A stretch of DNA of 56,099 nucleotides from an uncultured Alistipes sp. (GTDB lineage: Bacteria; Bacteroidota; Bacteroidia; Bacteroidales; Rikenellaceae), in contig CANBCZ010000011.1 in the NCBI GenBank assembly GCA_947367255.1, positions 1 to 56,099 of the forward strand. Direction: 5' to 3'. Below are positions 1-8,477 of this stretch, piece by piece. The position numbers were made by a program, and so were the translations under genes. The notes under the pieces were generated by a model. That model did not search any database, was not told the DNA's origin, and was given only the letters and a program-made list of their open reading frames with translations. The first letter of the stretch is position 1. Every line of letters starts with the position of its first letter.

Positions 1-1
1 C

Positions 2-955
2 ACATATGCTATTGAAATTAAAGGTAAAATATATTTACTCCCATCAAAATATGTTAATGACAATAGCATTATTAATGAAGTAAATAAAAATCTCTGTTTT
101 AAGTATAACTCTTATACTTCAAAGATTAACGCGTACATACACGAGCGAGATTCATTAAAAGCAAAATATTTACCTATATGTGAACAAGAATTTCAACATT
201 ATTACAAATTAAAACAATCACTACCTGCTATCATTGATTCTCTTACATACAAAATACAAGCCGAAGAAGATAGAATACATACAGAATGGTATGAATCTCT
301 AACTACGTCTGCAAAAAATGCAAGTAAAAAAATATCAATTGATTCTTTCTTTTTAGGAGCTCCTAATACAGCTAGTGGATGCGACCTTACATTTCACTAC
401 ACAAATAAATCACCAAACAAAACTATAAAATATTTATACTTAAGTTGTTCTTTTTATAATGCTGTTAATGACATCGTTTCTTGCACAGCACGCCATAAGA
501 GAATATTTGATGGTGTAGATACAGGGCCTGTCCATCCTGGAGAAAAAAGCGGAGGTATATGGGATTGCGTAATATACAATTGGTCTGCTAAATTAGCTAA
601 AATAGAATCTATCTTGATTGAGTATTTAGACGGAACCTCTACCTCAATCAGCGCAAGCGATGTTAACCTACTGCTTACATCTCCAAGTAACAATAATGAT
701 ATAATAAAAAAAGCAATAGAACCTTATACTAAGCAATTATTAGAATCCAAAGAACAATTACAGTTAAGCAGAGTCCGATCAAGAATTTGGAACAAAAGAT
801 ACATGGCTATCAAAGAGAATTCATTTTATGAATTATCAAAAAATGATGTAGGCTCATATAAATCATTATTTCGCCAATTATATAAGATTGAATATGACCG
901 TGAAATCTTAACTGAAGAGTTTGAGGACTTCAAGTCTCGCAATTTTATGAAATAA
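2..955 (+). CDS. Unknown protein, 5' truncated, AT-rich
   Basis: The frame is open from base 2 to the TAA at 953-955, about 317 residues, so the gene begins outside the window; the ATG at 614 is internal. Residues 40-100 look like a charged coiled coil. Residues about 113-215 alternate hydrophobic and polar residues (FFLGAPNTASGCDLTFHY, KYLYLSCSFYNA, DTGPVHPGEKSGG), which suggests an Ig-like beta-sandwich of the FxLYD type often found in secreted or accessory bacterial proteins. The last 80 residues are again helical and charged. I do not recognise the family. Base composition and codon use (AAA, TAT, ATA, AAT) are far more AT-rich than pepT 35 bp downstream, so this is probably acquired DNA. 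No function is assigned. Confidence 0.7.
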   Translation, partial: TYAIEIKGKIYLLPSKYVNDNSIINEVNKNLCFKYNSYTSKINAYIHERDSLKAKYLPICEQEFQHYYKLKQSLPAIIDSLTYKIQAEEDRIHTEWYESLTTSAKNASKKISIDSFFLGAPNTASGCDLTFHYTNKSPNKTIKYLYLSCSFYNAVNDIVSCTARHKRIFDGVDTGPVHPGEKSGGIWDCVIYNWSAKLAKIESILIEYLDGTSTSISASDVNLLLTSPSNNNDIIKKAIEPYTKQLLESKEQLQLSRVRSRIWNKRYMAIKENSFYELSKNDVGSYKSLFRQLYKIEYDREILTEEFEDFKSRNFMK

Positions 956-989
956 ATTACCTAATTATTAACATACAAAAAAATCAATT

Positions 990-2207
990 ATGGAACTAAA
1001 AGAGAGATTTTTGAAATATGTCGCTATCAACACTCGCAGCGACGAGAATAGCGAGACCTTCCCATCTACAGCCGCAGAGTGGGATCTGCTCAACGCTCTT
1101 GTTGAGGAGATGAAGTTGCTCGGGCTCGAGGATGTTTCTATCGACAAGTACGGCTATGCTATGGGTACCATTCCTGCCACAAAGGGCAAGGAGGGTGCTC
1201 CTGTTATCGGTTTCCTCGCCCATGTAGATACCTCGCCAGATATGAGTGGTGAGAATGTCCGCCCACGCATTATCGAGAGCTATGATGGAAAAGATATTGT
1301 CCTCAACAACGCTCTTACGATGAAGGTTGCCGACTTCCCGGAGCTTACAAAGTTTATCGGTCACACCCTTATTCATACTGACGGCACAACCCTGCTCGGT
1401 GCTGACGACAAGGCGGGCATTGCAGAGATTATGACCGCAGCGGAGTATCTGATGGCACATCCAGAGATTGAGCACGGCAAGATTCGTATCGGTTTTACAC
1501 CCGATGAGGAGATTGGTCGCGGCGTAGATTTCTTCGATGTCAAGGCGTTCGGTGCAGACTTTGCCTACACTATGGATGGCGGCTATGAGGGCGAGCTGGA
1601 GTACGAGAACTTCAACGCTGCCGGTGCAAAGATCGCCATTCAGGGTCGTAATGTCCACCCGGGCTATGCAAAGAACAAGATGATTAACGCCATAGAGGTT
1701 GCCTGCGAGCTGAACAGCCTTATTCCTGCGGTAGAGCGTCCTCAGTTTACCGAGGGTTACGAGGGATTCTACCACTGCATAGGTCTCAACGGCACTGTTG
1801 AGAATGCAACAATCTCATACATTATCCGCGACCACGACTTTAAGAAGTTCGAGAAGAAGAAGTCGTGGATGTACGATGTTGTGGGTATGCTCAACAACAA
1901 GTATGGTCAAGGCACGCTTACCCTTACGCTCAAAGACCAATACTACAATATGCGCAAGATGGTTGAGCCTCATCCGCAGGTTATCGACATTGCCCTTGCA
2001 GCTATGCGCGATGCGGATGTAGAGCCTATTGTTCGCCCTATTCGCGGAGGAACAGACGGTGCAAGACTCTCGTTTATGGGTCTTCCTTGTCCTAACATCT
2101 TCGCAGGTGGTATGAACTTCCACGGCAAGTTTGAATACTGCTCTCTCAACTCTATGGAGAAGGCAGTGAAGGTAATTATTAACATCGCAAAGAGATGGGC
2201 AAAGTAA
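990..2207 (+). CDS. pepT: Peptidase T (tripeptide aminopeptidase, M20B)
   Basis: Cytosolic zinc aminopeptidase that removes the N-terminal residue of tripeptides. It is 405 residues long, the usual family length. The di-zinc ligands and catalytic residues fall at the same numbers as in the enterobacterial enzyme: H78 and D80 in AHVDTSPD, D140 in GADDKAG, E173/E174 in PDEEIGRG and D196 in MDGG; a late His is in GGMNFHGKFEY. The start ATG follows an AT-rich leader without a clear Shine-Dalgarno. Its last 13 bases overlap the start of nadE, so the two are probably cotranscribed and translationally coupled. There is no functional link between them beyond the operon. Confidence 0.96.
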   Translation: MELKERFLKYVAINTRSDENSETFPSTAAEWDLLNALVEEMKLLGLEDVSIDKYGYAMGTIPATKGKEGAPVIGFLAHVDTSPDMSGENVRPRIIESYDGKDIVLNNALTMKVADFPELTKFIGHTLIHTDGTTLLGADDKAGIAEIMTAAEYLMAHPEIEHGKIRIGFTPDEEIGRGVDFFDVKAFGADFAYTMDGGYEGELEYENFNAAGAKIAIQGRNVHPGYAKNKMINAIEVACELNSLIPAVERPQFTEGYEGFYHCIGLNGTVENATISYIIRDHDFKKFEKKKSWMYDVVGMLNNKYGQGTLTLTLKDQYYNMRKMVEPHPQVIDIALAAMRDADVEPIVRPIRGGTDGARLSFMGLPCPNIFAGGMNFHGKFEYCSLNSMEKAVKVIINIAKRWAK

Positions 2208-4069
2208 GAGGTGGTTTTATAAAGGTCGCAGCAGCAACGCCACGCGTAGCTGTTGCCGACTGCACCACAAATGCAAAGAGAATTGGCTCGCTGATTTGTA
2301 AGGCGGCAGAAGAGGGCGTGAGCATCATATCATTCCCCGAGTTATCTATTACCGGCAGCAGCTGTGGCACACTCTTCACACAGCACTCACTGCTCGAGGC
2401 GGCAGAGGCGGCACTTCATCGTCTGCTGTTGATTCCCGAGCCGATAGTATCTGTTGTCGGTATGCCTGTGCTCTACAACTCGCACATCTACGACTGCGCC
2501 GTAGTAGTCGCTGAGGGCATTATCCACGGCGTTGTGCCAAAGAGCTACAGCAACGACACTATATTTACCGCAGGTCGCGGCACAGAGAACCGATATATCA
2601 ATCTCTGCGATCAGATGGTACCATTTGGCAGTGATCTGATCTTCTCGATTGATGGAGTAAAGTTCAGCATCGAGATTGGTGACGACTGCCGTCAGATTAT
2701 CACCCCATCAGCAGAGACCGCCTCGGCAGGTGCGCATATCGCTATCTGTATGGATGCAAAGGAGGAGTACAGCCAGAGCCACAACGCTCTTGTAAACTCT
2801 GTAGCTCACCACTCGGAGGCTATCTGCGGCGGTTATATCTACTGCTCGGCATCTGTCGGCGAATCTTCAACAGATCTGGTCTATACAGGCGGTGCTATTG
2901 TTGCTGAGCGCGGAGAGATCTTGGCAGAGAGAGCTCGTTTTTCGAGAACTGACGAGCTGACTATTGCAGATATTGATGTAGAGGCTATCGAGCACGCACG
3001 CCTCAAAGACCATAAGACTACCCTCTGCGACTGCTACCGCGTTATGGAGCTGCTGCAGACGATACAGCCAAGCCCGATTGTGCGCAAAGTAGACCCTGCA
3101 CCATTTATCCCGAAGGATCTCGATGGAGGTTGTCGCGAGGTAATCGAACTGCAGGCAGTAGCCCTTGCACAACGACTTGAACATACACACTGCAGCAAGG
3201 TCGTTATCGGTATCTCGGGCGGTTTGGACTCCACTCTGGCACTGATTGTCCTTGTGCGTACATTCGATATGCTCGGTCTTGATCGCAAGGGTATTGTGGG
3301 TGTTACTATGCCGGGATTTGGCACTACAGGTCGTACATACAACAATGCCATTACCCTTATGCAGGAGCTGGGCATTACTCTGCGTGAGATATCTATCCGC
3401 GCGGCGTGTGAGCAGCACTTTAAGGATATTAACCTCGACCCTTCTGACCGCAGCGCAGCATACGAGAACTCGCAGGCGCGCGAGCGTACACAGATTCTTA
3501 TGGATATTGCAAATGCCGTTGGTGGTATGGTTATCGGCACGGGTGATTTGTCGGAGTCGGCACTGGGCTGGGCTACATACAACGGCGACCATATGTCGAT
3601 GTATAATGTAAACTGCTCTGTACCAAAGACTTTAGTGCGCGCACTGACCACTTGGGCAGCAAATAACGAGCAGAACGAGAAGGTCAAGGCGGCACTGATG
3701 GATATTGTCTGCACTCCTGTAAGCCCCGAACTGCTTCCGGCGGACGAGAAGGGCGAGATTGCTCAGAAGACCGAGGATCTTGTCGGTCCATACAAGCTGC
3801 ACGACTTCTTTATCTACCACTTTGTCGTTAATGGTTTCTCCCCGGCGAAGATTCTTCTGCTGGCAAACCTTGCCTTTGAGGGTAGCTATACTGAGGATGT
3901 TATAAAGCACTGGCTGAAGGTCTTTATCCGCCGATTCTTCGCACAGCAGTATAAACGTTCGGCAGTACCTGACGGTCCGAAGGTCACAGCCGTATCTCTC
4001 TCGCCTCGCGGCAGTTGGATGATGCCTTCCGATGCCTACCCTACCGAGTGGCTCGCCGAGGTTGAATAG
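2195..4069 (+). CDS. nadE: Two-domain NAD+ synthase, glutaminase Cys missing
   Basis: Last step of NAD synthesis: amidation of nicotinate adenine dinucleotide. The 624 residues hold an N-terminal nitrilase/glutaminase domain (about 1-280) and a C-terminal synthetase domain with the ATP PP-loop SGGLDST (about 345). The glutaminase keeps the catalytic Glu (FPEL, E49) and Lys (VPKSYSN, K116), but the family motif CED.W reads GDDCR: codon GGT encodes Gly162 where the nucleophilic Cys (TGT/TGC) is expected, and the nearest Cys is three residues later. The enzyme may therefore depend on free ammonia or on another glutaminase. The ATG overlaps pepT by 13 bp and reads directly into GGFIKVAAATP, the usual family start. 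A strong terminator follows. Confidence 0.93.
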   Translation: MGKVRGGFIKVAAATPRVAVADCTTNAKRIGSLICKAAEEGVSIISFPELSITGSSCGTLFTQHSLLEAAEAALHRLLLIPEPIVSVVGMPVLYNSHIYDCAVVVAEGIIHGVVPKSYSNDTIFTAGRGTENRYINLCDQMVPFGSDLIFSIDGVKFSIEIGDDCRQIITPSAETASAGAHIAICMDAKEEYSQSHNALVNSVAHHSEAICGGYIYCSASVGESSTDLVYTGGAIVAERGEILAERARFSRTDELTIADIDVEAIEHARLKDHKTTLCDCYRVMELLQTIQPSPIVRKVDPAPFIPKDLDGGCREVIELQAVALAQRLEHTHCSKVVIGISGGLDSTLALIVLVRTFDMLGLDRKGIVGVTMPGFGTTGRTYNNAITLMQELGITLREISIRAACEQHFKDINLDPSDRSAAYENSQARERTQILMDIANAVGGMVIGTGDLSESALGWATYNGDHMSMYNVNCSVPKTLVRALTTWAANNEQNEKVKAALMDIVCTPVSPELLPADEKGEIAQKTEDLVGPYKLHDFFIYHFVVNGFSPAKILLLANLAFEGSYTEDVIKHWLKVFIRRFFAQQYKRSAVPDGPKVTAVSLSPRGSWMMPSDAYPTEWLAEVE

Positions 4070-4070
4070 T

Positions 4071-4096
4071 TACAGTACTGCCCCTTTGTGAAAAAA
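4071..4096 (+). repeat. Intergenic 26-nt repeat, copy 1
   Basis: Begins TACAGTACTGCCCC and ends GAAAAAA. It starts one base after the nadE stop codon and runs into the left arm of the terminator. It matches 14952-14977 at 25 of 26 bases, the only difference being position 4088. The second copy lies upstream of queA beside another group of inverted repeats. Confidence 0.8.
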
Positions 4097-4139
4097 CAAC
4101 AGCGGATAGTACTAAAACGTACATCCGCTGTTGTTTTTT
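4091..4139. terminator. Bidirectional terminator between nadE and rimM
   Basis: A near-perfect hairpin: AAAAAACAACAGCGGAT pairs with its complement at 4123-4139, a bulged A at 4108 is followed by GTAC/GTAC, and the loop is TAAAAC. The outer A6/T6 pairs provide a T tract on both strands, so it can stop nadE (+) and rimM (-), which converge here. Confidence 0.9.
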
Positions 4140-4177
4140 GAGGGATATGCCGTAGATGCGTGCTTTTTACGACAAAA

Positions 4178-4666
4178 TTATATCTCAAGAAGACCTTCGG
4201 GCAAGACCAACTTCATCGTGCGAGCCTCAAAGTCTATCGCGGCGATAAACTCTTCGACGGCAGGGATAAGGTAGGATTTGCCGCCAATTTCAATCTCAAA
4301 GAGTGGATTGAACTCGTTATCGTAATAGTCGGTGATTGTGCCCTTGCGGCGGGAGATTTTGACGGTAAAACCGATCAAATCATCAAATGTAAACTCGTCG
4401 TCGTCACTCTCGGGCTCCTCGATAAATATCTCATTACCCATAATCAGCTCGGCGCGCTTTGTGGTGTCTATATCGGCAAAGCGTACCGTAGCACTGCCCT
4501 TGCCACGACGCGAGAAAGAGTCACAAAAAAGAGGAACAACCAAGCTGTCCACAATAGTAAACAGCGGTTGTTCCCCAGAAAAGTCGTCGGGAAAGTCGGC
4601 ATAGAGGTTAATATTAACCTCTCCCTCAGCTCCAAAGAGCTTTGTTATACGACCGACCGCCAACAT
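4178..4666 (-). CDS. rimM: Ribosome maturation factor RimM
   Basis: Assists 30S subunit assembly by binding S19 and the 16S 3' domain. The 162 residues show the RimM N-terminal barrel (GRITKLFGAEGEV at the N terminus, then PLFTIVDS) and the PRC-type C-terminal barrel (LIGFTV, KGTITDYYDN, PLFEIE, YLIPAVEEF, LPEGLLEI), in the usual order and at usual length. An acidic stretch (EEPESDDDEF, about residues 83-92) separates the domains. It starts 8 bp after the rpsP stop, and S16-RimM is a common pairing, so it is cotranscribed with rpsP from the promoter at 5276-5307. It ends facing the terminator shared with nadE. Confidence 0.93.
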   Translation of the reverse strand: MLAVGRITKLFGAEGEVNINLYADFPDDFSGEQPLFTIVDSLVVPLFCDSFSRRGKGSATVRFADIDTTKRAELIMGNEIFIEEPESDDDEFTFDDLIGFTVKISRRKGTITDYYDNEFNPLFEIEIGGKSYLIPAVEEFIAAIDFEARTMKLVLPEGLLEI

Positions 4667-4674
4667 AACCTGCC

Positions 4675-5214
4675 TTACTCAGCAGCCTCGGTTGACTCCT
4701 CTGCAGTCTCAGCAGCAGCAGCCTCTGCAGCAGCAGCGGCAGCCTCAGCCTCAGCAGCAGCCTTCTTCTCAGCCAATGCCTGAACGCGTGCAGCGTTTAC
4801 AGCAGCCTCAGCAGTAAGACGAGCCTTCTTGTCAGCAGAAGCAGCAGAAGCGAGTGAGCTTACCTTAGCGGCAACCTTACCCTCCTTCTCACCGAGCCAC
4901 TTGTTGAAACGTGCCTCAGCCTCAGCCTCAGTGAAAGCGCCCTTAGCTACACCACCAAGCAGGTGCTTCTTGTACAATACGCCCTTGTACGAAAGAATCG
5001 CACGAGCAGTATCGGTAGGTTGTGCGCCCTTCATTAACCAACCCAGCGCTTGCTCGAAGTTCAGGTCGATTGTAGCAGGATTCGTGTTAGGGTTGTAAGT
5101 ACCCAGCTTCTCGATAAATTTACCATCACGTGGCGCTCTGCTATCTGCAACAACAATGTGATAGAAAGCGTAAGCCTTCTTACCATGTCTTGCCAAACGA
5201 ATTTTAACAGCCAT
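4675..5214 (-). CDS. rpsP: 30S ribosomal protein S16 with Ala/Glu-rich tail
   Basis: Primary 16S-binding ribosomal protein. The S16 core spans roughly residues 1-85 ([54 protein letters not shown]). A further 95 or so residues are mostly Ala, Glu and Lys ([20 protein letters not shown]), a low-complexity helical tail that is long even for Bacteroidetes S16 proteins, which are commonly extended. Total 179 residues. The start is the ATG 62 bp downstream of a clear TAnnTTTG promoter. First gene of an rpsP-rimM operon. Confidence 0.96.
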   Translation of the reverse strand: MAVKIRLARHGKKAYAFYHIVVADSRAPRDGKFIEKLGTYNPNTNPATIDLNFEQALGWLMKGAQPTDTARAILSYKGVLYKKHLLGGVAKGAFTEAEAEARFNKWLGEKEGKVAAKVSSLASAASADKKARLTAEAAVNAARVQALAEKKAAAEAEAAAAAAEAAAAETAEESTEAAE

Positions 5215-5275
5215 TTTGCTATAAAATTTTTTGTTAATAAATAAGTTACACTAACCCACTTTGGATTAATCGGCA

Positions 5276-5307
5276 CAAAGGTAGAAATAATTTTCCGAAT
5301 TTCAAAA
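5276..5307 (-). promoter_or_regulatory. Promoter of rpsP-rimM
   Basis: On the minus strand the Bacteroidetes -7 element TACCTTTG lies at 5283-5276, and TTTTG at 5307-5303 sits 19 bp upstream as the -33 element. Predicted transcription start is near 5270, giving a leader of about 55 nt before the rpsP ATG. Confidence 0.8.
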
Positions 5308-5320
5308 TGTGCCACAAAAA

Positions 5321-5350
5321 AAGAGGTCAGGTCGTAAAACCTAACCTCTT
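5321..5350 (-). terminator. Terminator of the sus-like operon
   Basis: On the minus strand AAGAGGTTAGGT pairs with ACCTGACCTCTT around a six-base loop with one mismatch, followed by seven T. It lies 21 bp beyond the stop of the 1020-residue lipoprotein gene, so it ends the susC-susD-lipoprotein transcript just upstream of the rpsP promoter. Confidence 0.9.
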
Positions 5351-5371
5351 GATATAGAGTTTGTAATCGGA

Positions 5372-8300
5372 TTACAATTCAATCTTAGCGTATGAACGAA
5401 CAACCGGAGTTGCGTTCTTCATTGAGGTAGACTTCTTAGCCTCAACTTTCTTTACATTTGCAAGAGAAGCTACGCGACAACCGTTCATAGGCTTGAACTT
5501 GCTAACCACCTCGTGCTGTTTAGCATTACGGTTAAGCTTCAAGTTGTTGATATTAACCTCAGCAGCAGAAGACTGTGTTGCAGCTGGTGCATCGCCGGTA
5601 ATCTGGAATGTGTGAACCTGTGGTGCACCGTCCTCCACGCCTGTGTATGTATAACCAAGTCTATCGTAGTAAGTAATGCAGAGTGAGAAAGTCTTTGTTG
5701 ATGCATCATAACCATTTGGATATGCCTTATAAACCATCTCTTGAGTCCAATTATTAGCTGCAGCTGTACCCCAGTCACTGAACAAAGCCCAAGCATCGCC
5801 ACAGTAGATATCTGTCATAGAACCGTCAGACTCCTGGTACTGCAAACCAGTCTTATTAGCCGGAACAGTAACAAGACCTGTAGACTCATCGTAAGTAAAC
5901 TCAAGATCAAATGCACCCTGTCCTACACCTACAATCTTATACTTATTGCTCTGTCCAAAGCGCTGAAGAGTGAGGTTTGGCTCTGCTACAGGAAGCTGCT
6001 CAGCCTTTGCAAAGAAGTCTGTTGTATGAGTAAATGTACCTACTGCAACATTCTCCCAAGTAGACTGCTGTGGAGCAGCATCAAGAGTAAAGAGCTCGTT
6101 TACGAAGCGAGTAGATTCACCGGTAGAAGTCTTCCATGTCAATGTTGCCTCAGCCTCAGGAAGAACGTATGCTACACGGAATACGAATGTAAGCGACTGT
6201 GGATCAAAGAATGGCTGTACTGATGCGCCATACTCTGCCTGCAATGACTCCCAAGTATCTGGATAGCCCATCCAATTCCAAGTAGTCTTCTCATCAGCGA
6301 AATGGATGTTACCTGGAGCACTTACACCCAGCATAGAGGCAGCAATACCAGTATCAATCATACCCTGAACCTCGCAGAGATTAGTTGTAGTATCCCAAGT
6401 GAACATAAAGTGGTTACCACTCACACCTGTTAGCATTGACATAAAGTCAACAACACGATAAAGGTTAGTATCCTCTGCGTTCTGCAGTTTCAGACCCGGA
6501 AGTGGCTGGTTAAGAACGTTACAAGTCCAAGAACCTGTTGCAACGTCAACCCAAACATAGTTTACTAGAGACTCTGTGCAAAGAGCTGCTACTACAGGCT
6601 CACCCTCAGCGTTTACGAACTTAGCGCTAAGTGTTACACCCTTATTTGAGCAAGTACCGCTCTGAATCTCCATATAGACGCGCTGACCATATACGGTTAC
6701 ACCTGTATCCTGATACTCGAAACCTGCAGGAACGACAACCTTACCATCCTCATTAGCTGCTACGAAGTAGATATCGTAACCGGTTGCATAAGGAGAAGGG
6801 AGACGATATGGAGTCTTGTCAGCAAAGTAACCTGTGGTTGGACCCTCACCAATCTCAAGAGTTGCATCATACTTATCATTCATAAACTTAGAAGTAAGCG
6901 GTGCAGTGAAGAGAGGTACATAGTTGAAGTCAGACTTAATGTCATATACGCCAGCAAAGTTGAAGTCAGGCTCCTCTACAGAGATAGTCTCATTGTAGAT
7001 GCCGTAAGAGATGAAGTTCTCACCCTGAAGTGAGCCGAACTCTGCTACGAGATTTACAAGACCGGTCTGAGGATCGAACTTAGACGACTTAGCGTCGATG
7101 AGCATATATACATCAAAACCATTCTGAGTAAGACCTGTAAGCTGAGCCATATAGTCATCGTGGAGAGTTACAGTACCGTCGAGCTTTGCACCGAAGTAGA
7201 TTGGATAACCCTCAGCATAGAGGTTTGGCAGACGATAGAGGTAACCATACTGATCAACAAACGCACGGTCTGCATTGTCAGTATTTACAGCCGGCTTACC
7301 CTTCTCGAGAACAGGCTCTGCTGCGAGTGCCTGAGACTCAGAATAGAAAAGTGCACCCTCAGGAAGATCAACCTCATCGAATGTGAAGTCACCATCCTCA
7401 GTACCCTCAGGCAGAACAAGAGAGTACTTACCGAGCTTTGGAGCAATAACGAGTTTGAAGTTACCATTGAGGTTTGAGTAGAACAATGGCTCAGTCTCTT
7501 CACCACCCGGACACATAAGCAGTGCACGAGTTGGGAATGTCAAAGCGCCACCCTCAATCTTACCGAACATATCAGGTGTAGGAGTTCTATCGTTGTCATA
7601 GTAATAAGCTGCAAGAGAGTAGATTGAAGTCATACCACCATTAACGGTCAAGCCAATCTCCTGAAGAGGAATCCAAGCCTCATTGTAAGGATTTGCATTG
7701 ATGATAACATAGCTAGGATCTGACTCAAGAGTTGTATCCTCAGGATCAGCCCAAACACCTACACGCCAACCATTCACGATACGGTAGATACCTGACAGAC
7801 CTGCGTCAGAACCTGTACCATCAAGAGCAGCCTGGAATGCAGCCTCATCGATAGAGTCAGCACGTACCTGAACCTTAACATTGTATGTAGGGTTTGCCGG
7901 ATTGAAGCCGAAGTTCCAATAGCTTGTCAAAACGTCCTCTGTGAATGAGCATACGCCTACATCGTTCCACTTAACGCGGGTAACATTTACGCTGAGTGCG
8001 TTAGAGTTAGAGCTATCGTACTGCTTTACGTACTGAGGATCATCGATTGAGAGTGCAAGTGAGTAAGTTACACCGATCTCTGACTCGAGAAGAGATACCT
8101 GGAACTCGGCAACATCCTCACCATCAAGGAACTTAATCTCTGAAACAACGAACTTGTTATCGGTGTTCTTAGTAACGTTTACAGGAACAACGATCTCGCC
8201 ATCAGAGTTGTTACGATACAGAGTATATGTGAACTCAGTTGCCTCAGTTGGGTCGAGCTCTACAGCACCGATAGGGCCCTGAGTCTCGAGGGTATTTGCA

Positions 8301-8434
8301 TCTGGGAAATAGACGTCATAGCAACCCTCCACCTCTGGCGCACCCGGCTCGTAGGTATTGTCCTCCGAACAAGCGACCATACCTACTGTCGCGAATGCGA
8401 GCAGAGCATAGAAAAATTTATTTATAGCTTTCAT
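5372..8434 (-). CDS. Large surface lipoprotein of sus-like operon
   Basis: About 1020 residues. I chose the ATG at 8434 (AAAAAGGA ribosome-binding site 6-7 bp upstream) over a TTG at 8452. The protein starts with a lipoprotein signal ending FATVGMVAC, so the mature Cys is at about residue 22. The first 150 residues (VNVTKNTDNKFVVSEIKF, VSLLESEIGVTYSLALSI) resemble the N-terminal beta domain common in SusE/SusF-like and DUF-type Bacteroidetes surface proteins. The rest appears to hold several related beta units, each opening with a G(S/T)(W/F)T-like strand followed by a NxYR/NKYK strand (GSWTCNVL, GTFTHTTDFF, NLYRVVDF, NKYKIVGV). A basic, Lys-rich tail closes it. By position it should bind or present the substrate of the SusCD pair at the cell surface. 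No catalytic domain seen; substrate unknown. Confidence 0.75.
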   Translation of the reverse strand: MKAINKFFYALLAFATVGMVACSEDNTYEPGAPEVEGCYDVYFPDANTLETQGPIGAVELDPTEATEFTYTLYRNNSDGEIVVPVNVTKNTDNKFVVSEIKFLDGEDVAEFQVSLLESEIGVTYSLALSIDDPQYVKQYDSSNSNALSVNVTRVKWNDVGVCSFTEDVLTSYWNFGFNPANPTYNVKVQVRADSIDEAAFQAALDGTGSDAGLSGIYRIVNGWRVGVWADPEDTTLESDPSYVIINANPYNEAWIPLQEIGLTVNGGMTSIYSLAAYYYDNDRTPTPDMFGKIEGGALTFPTRALLMCPGGEETEPLFYSNLNGNFKLVIAPKLGKYSLVLPEGTEDGDFTFDEVDLPEGALFYSESQALAAEPVLEKGKPAVNTDNADRAFVDQYGYLYRLPNLYAEGYPIYFGAKLDGTVTLHDDYMAQLTGLTQNGFDVYMLIDAKSSKFDPQTGLVNLVAEFGSLQGENFISYGIYNETISVEEPDFNFAGVYDIKSDFNYVPLFTAPLTSKFMNDKYDATLEIGEGPTTGYFADKTPYRLPSPYATGYDIYFVAANEDGKVVVPAGFEYQDTGVTVYGQRVYMEIQSGTCSNKGVTLSAKFVNAEGEPVVAALCTESLVNYVWVDVATGSWTCNVLNQPLPGLKLQNAEDTNLYRVVDFMSMLTGVSGNHFMFTWDTTTNLCEVQGMIDTGIAASMLGVSAPGNIHFADEKTTWNWMGYPDTWESLQAEYGASVQPFFDPQSLTFVFRVAYVLPEAEATLTWKTSTGESTRFVNELFTLDAAPQQSTWENVAVGTFTHTTDFFAKAEQLPVAEPNLTLQRFGQSNKYKIVGVGQGAFDLEFTYDESTGLVTVPANKTGLQYQESDGSMTDIYCGDAWALFSDWGTAAANNWTQEMVYKAYPNGYDASTKTFSLCITYYDRLGYTYTGVEDGAPQVHTFQITGDAPAATQSSAAEVNINNLKLNRNAKQHEVVSKFKPMNGCRVASLANVKKVEAKKSTSMKNATPVVRSYAKIEL

Positions 8435-8477
8435 ATATATCCTTTTTTTCAATTTGACATATTATTCTGTCTACGGA

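Noticed and set aside
614..955. ATG at 614 as the start of a 113-residue gene
   Set aside because: The same frame is open back to base 2 with consistent codon use, so 614 is internal to a longer, truncated gene.
4160..4783. 207-codon plus-strand frame over rimM and the end of rpsP
   Set aside because: Ala/Ser-rich translation arises from the complement of the S16 tail; rimM and rpsP on the minus strand have clear family motifs.
8435..8452. TTG start adding six residues to the large lipoprotein
   Set aside because: The ATG at 8434 has a ribosome-binding site and begins a normal lipoprotein signal.
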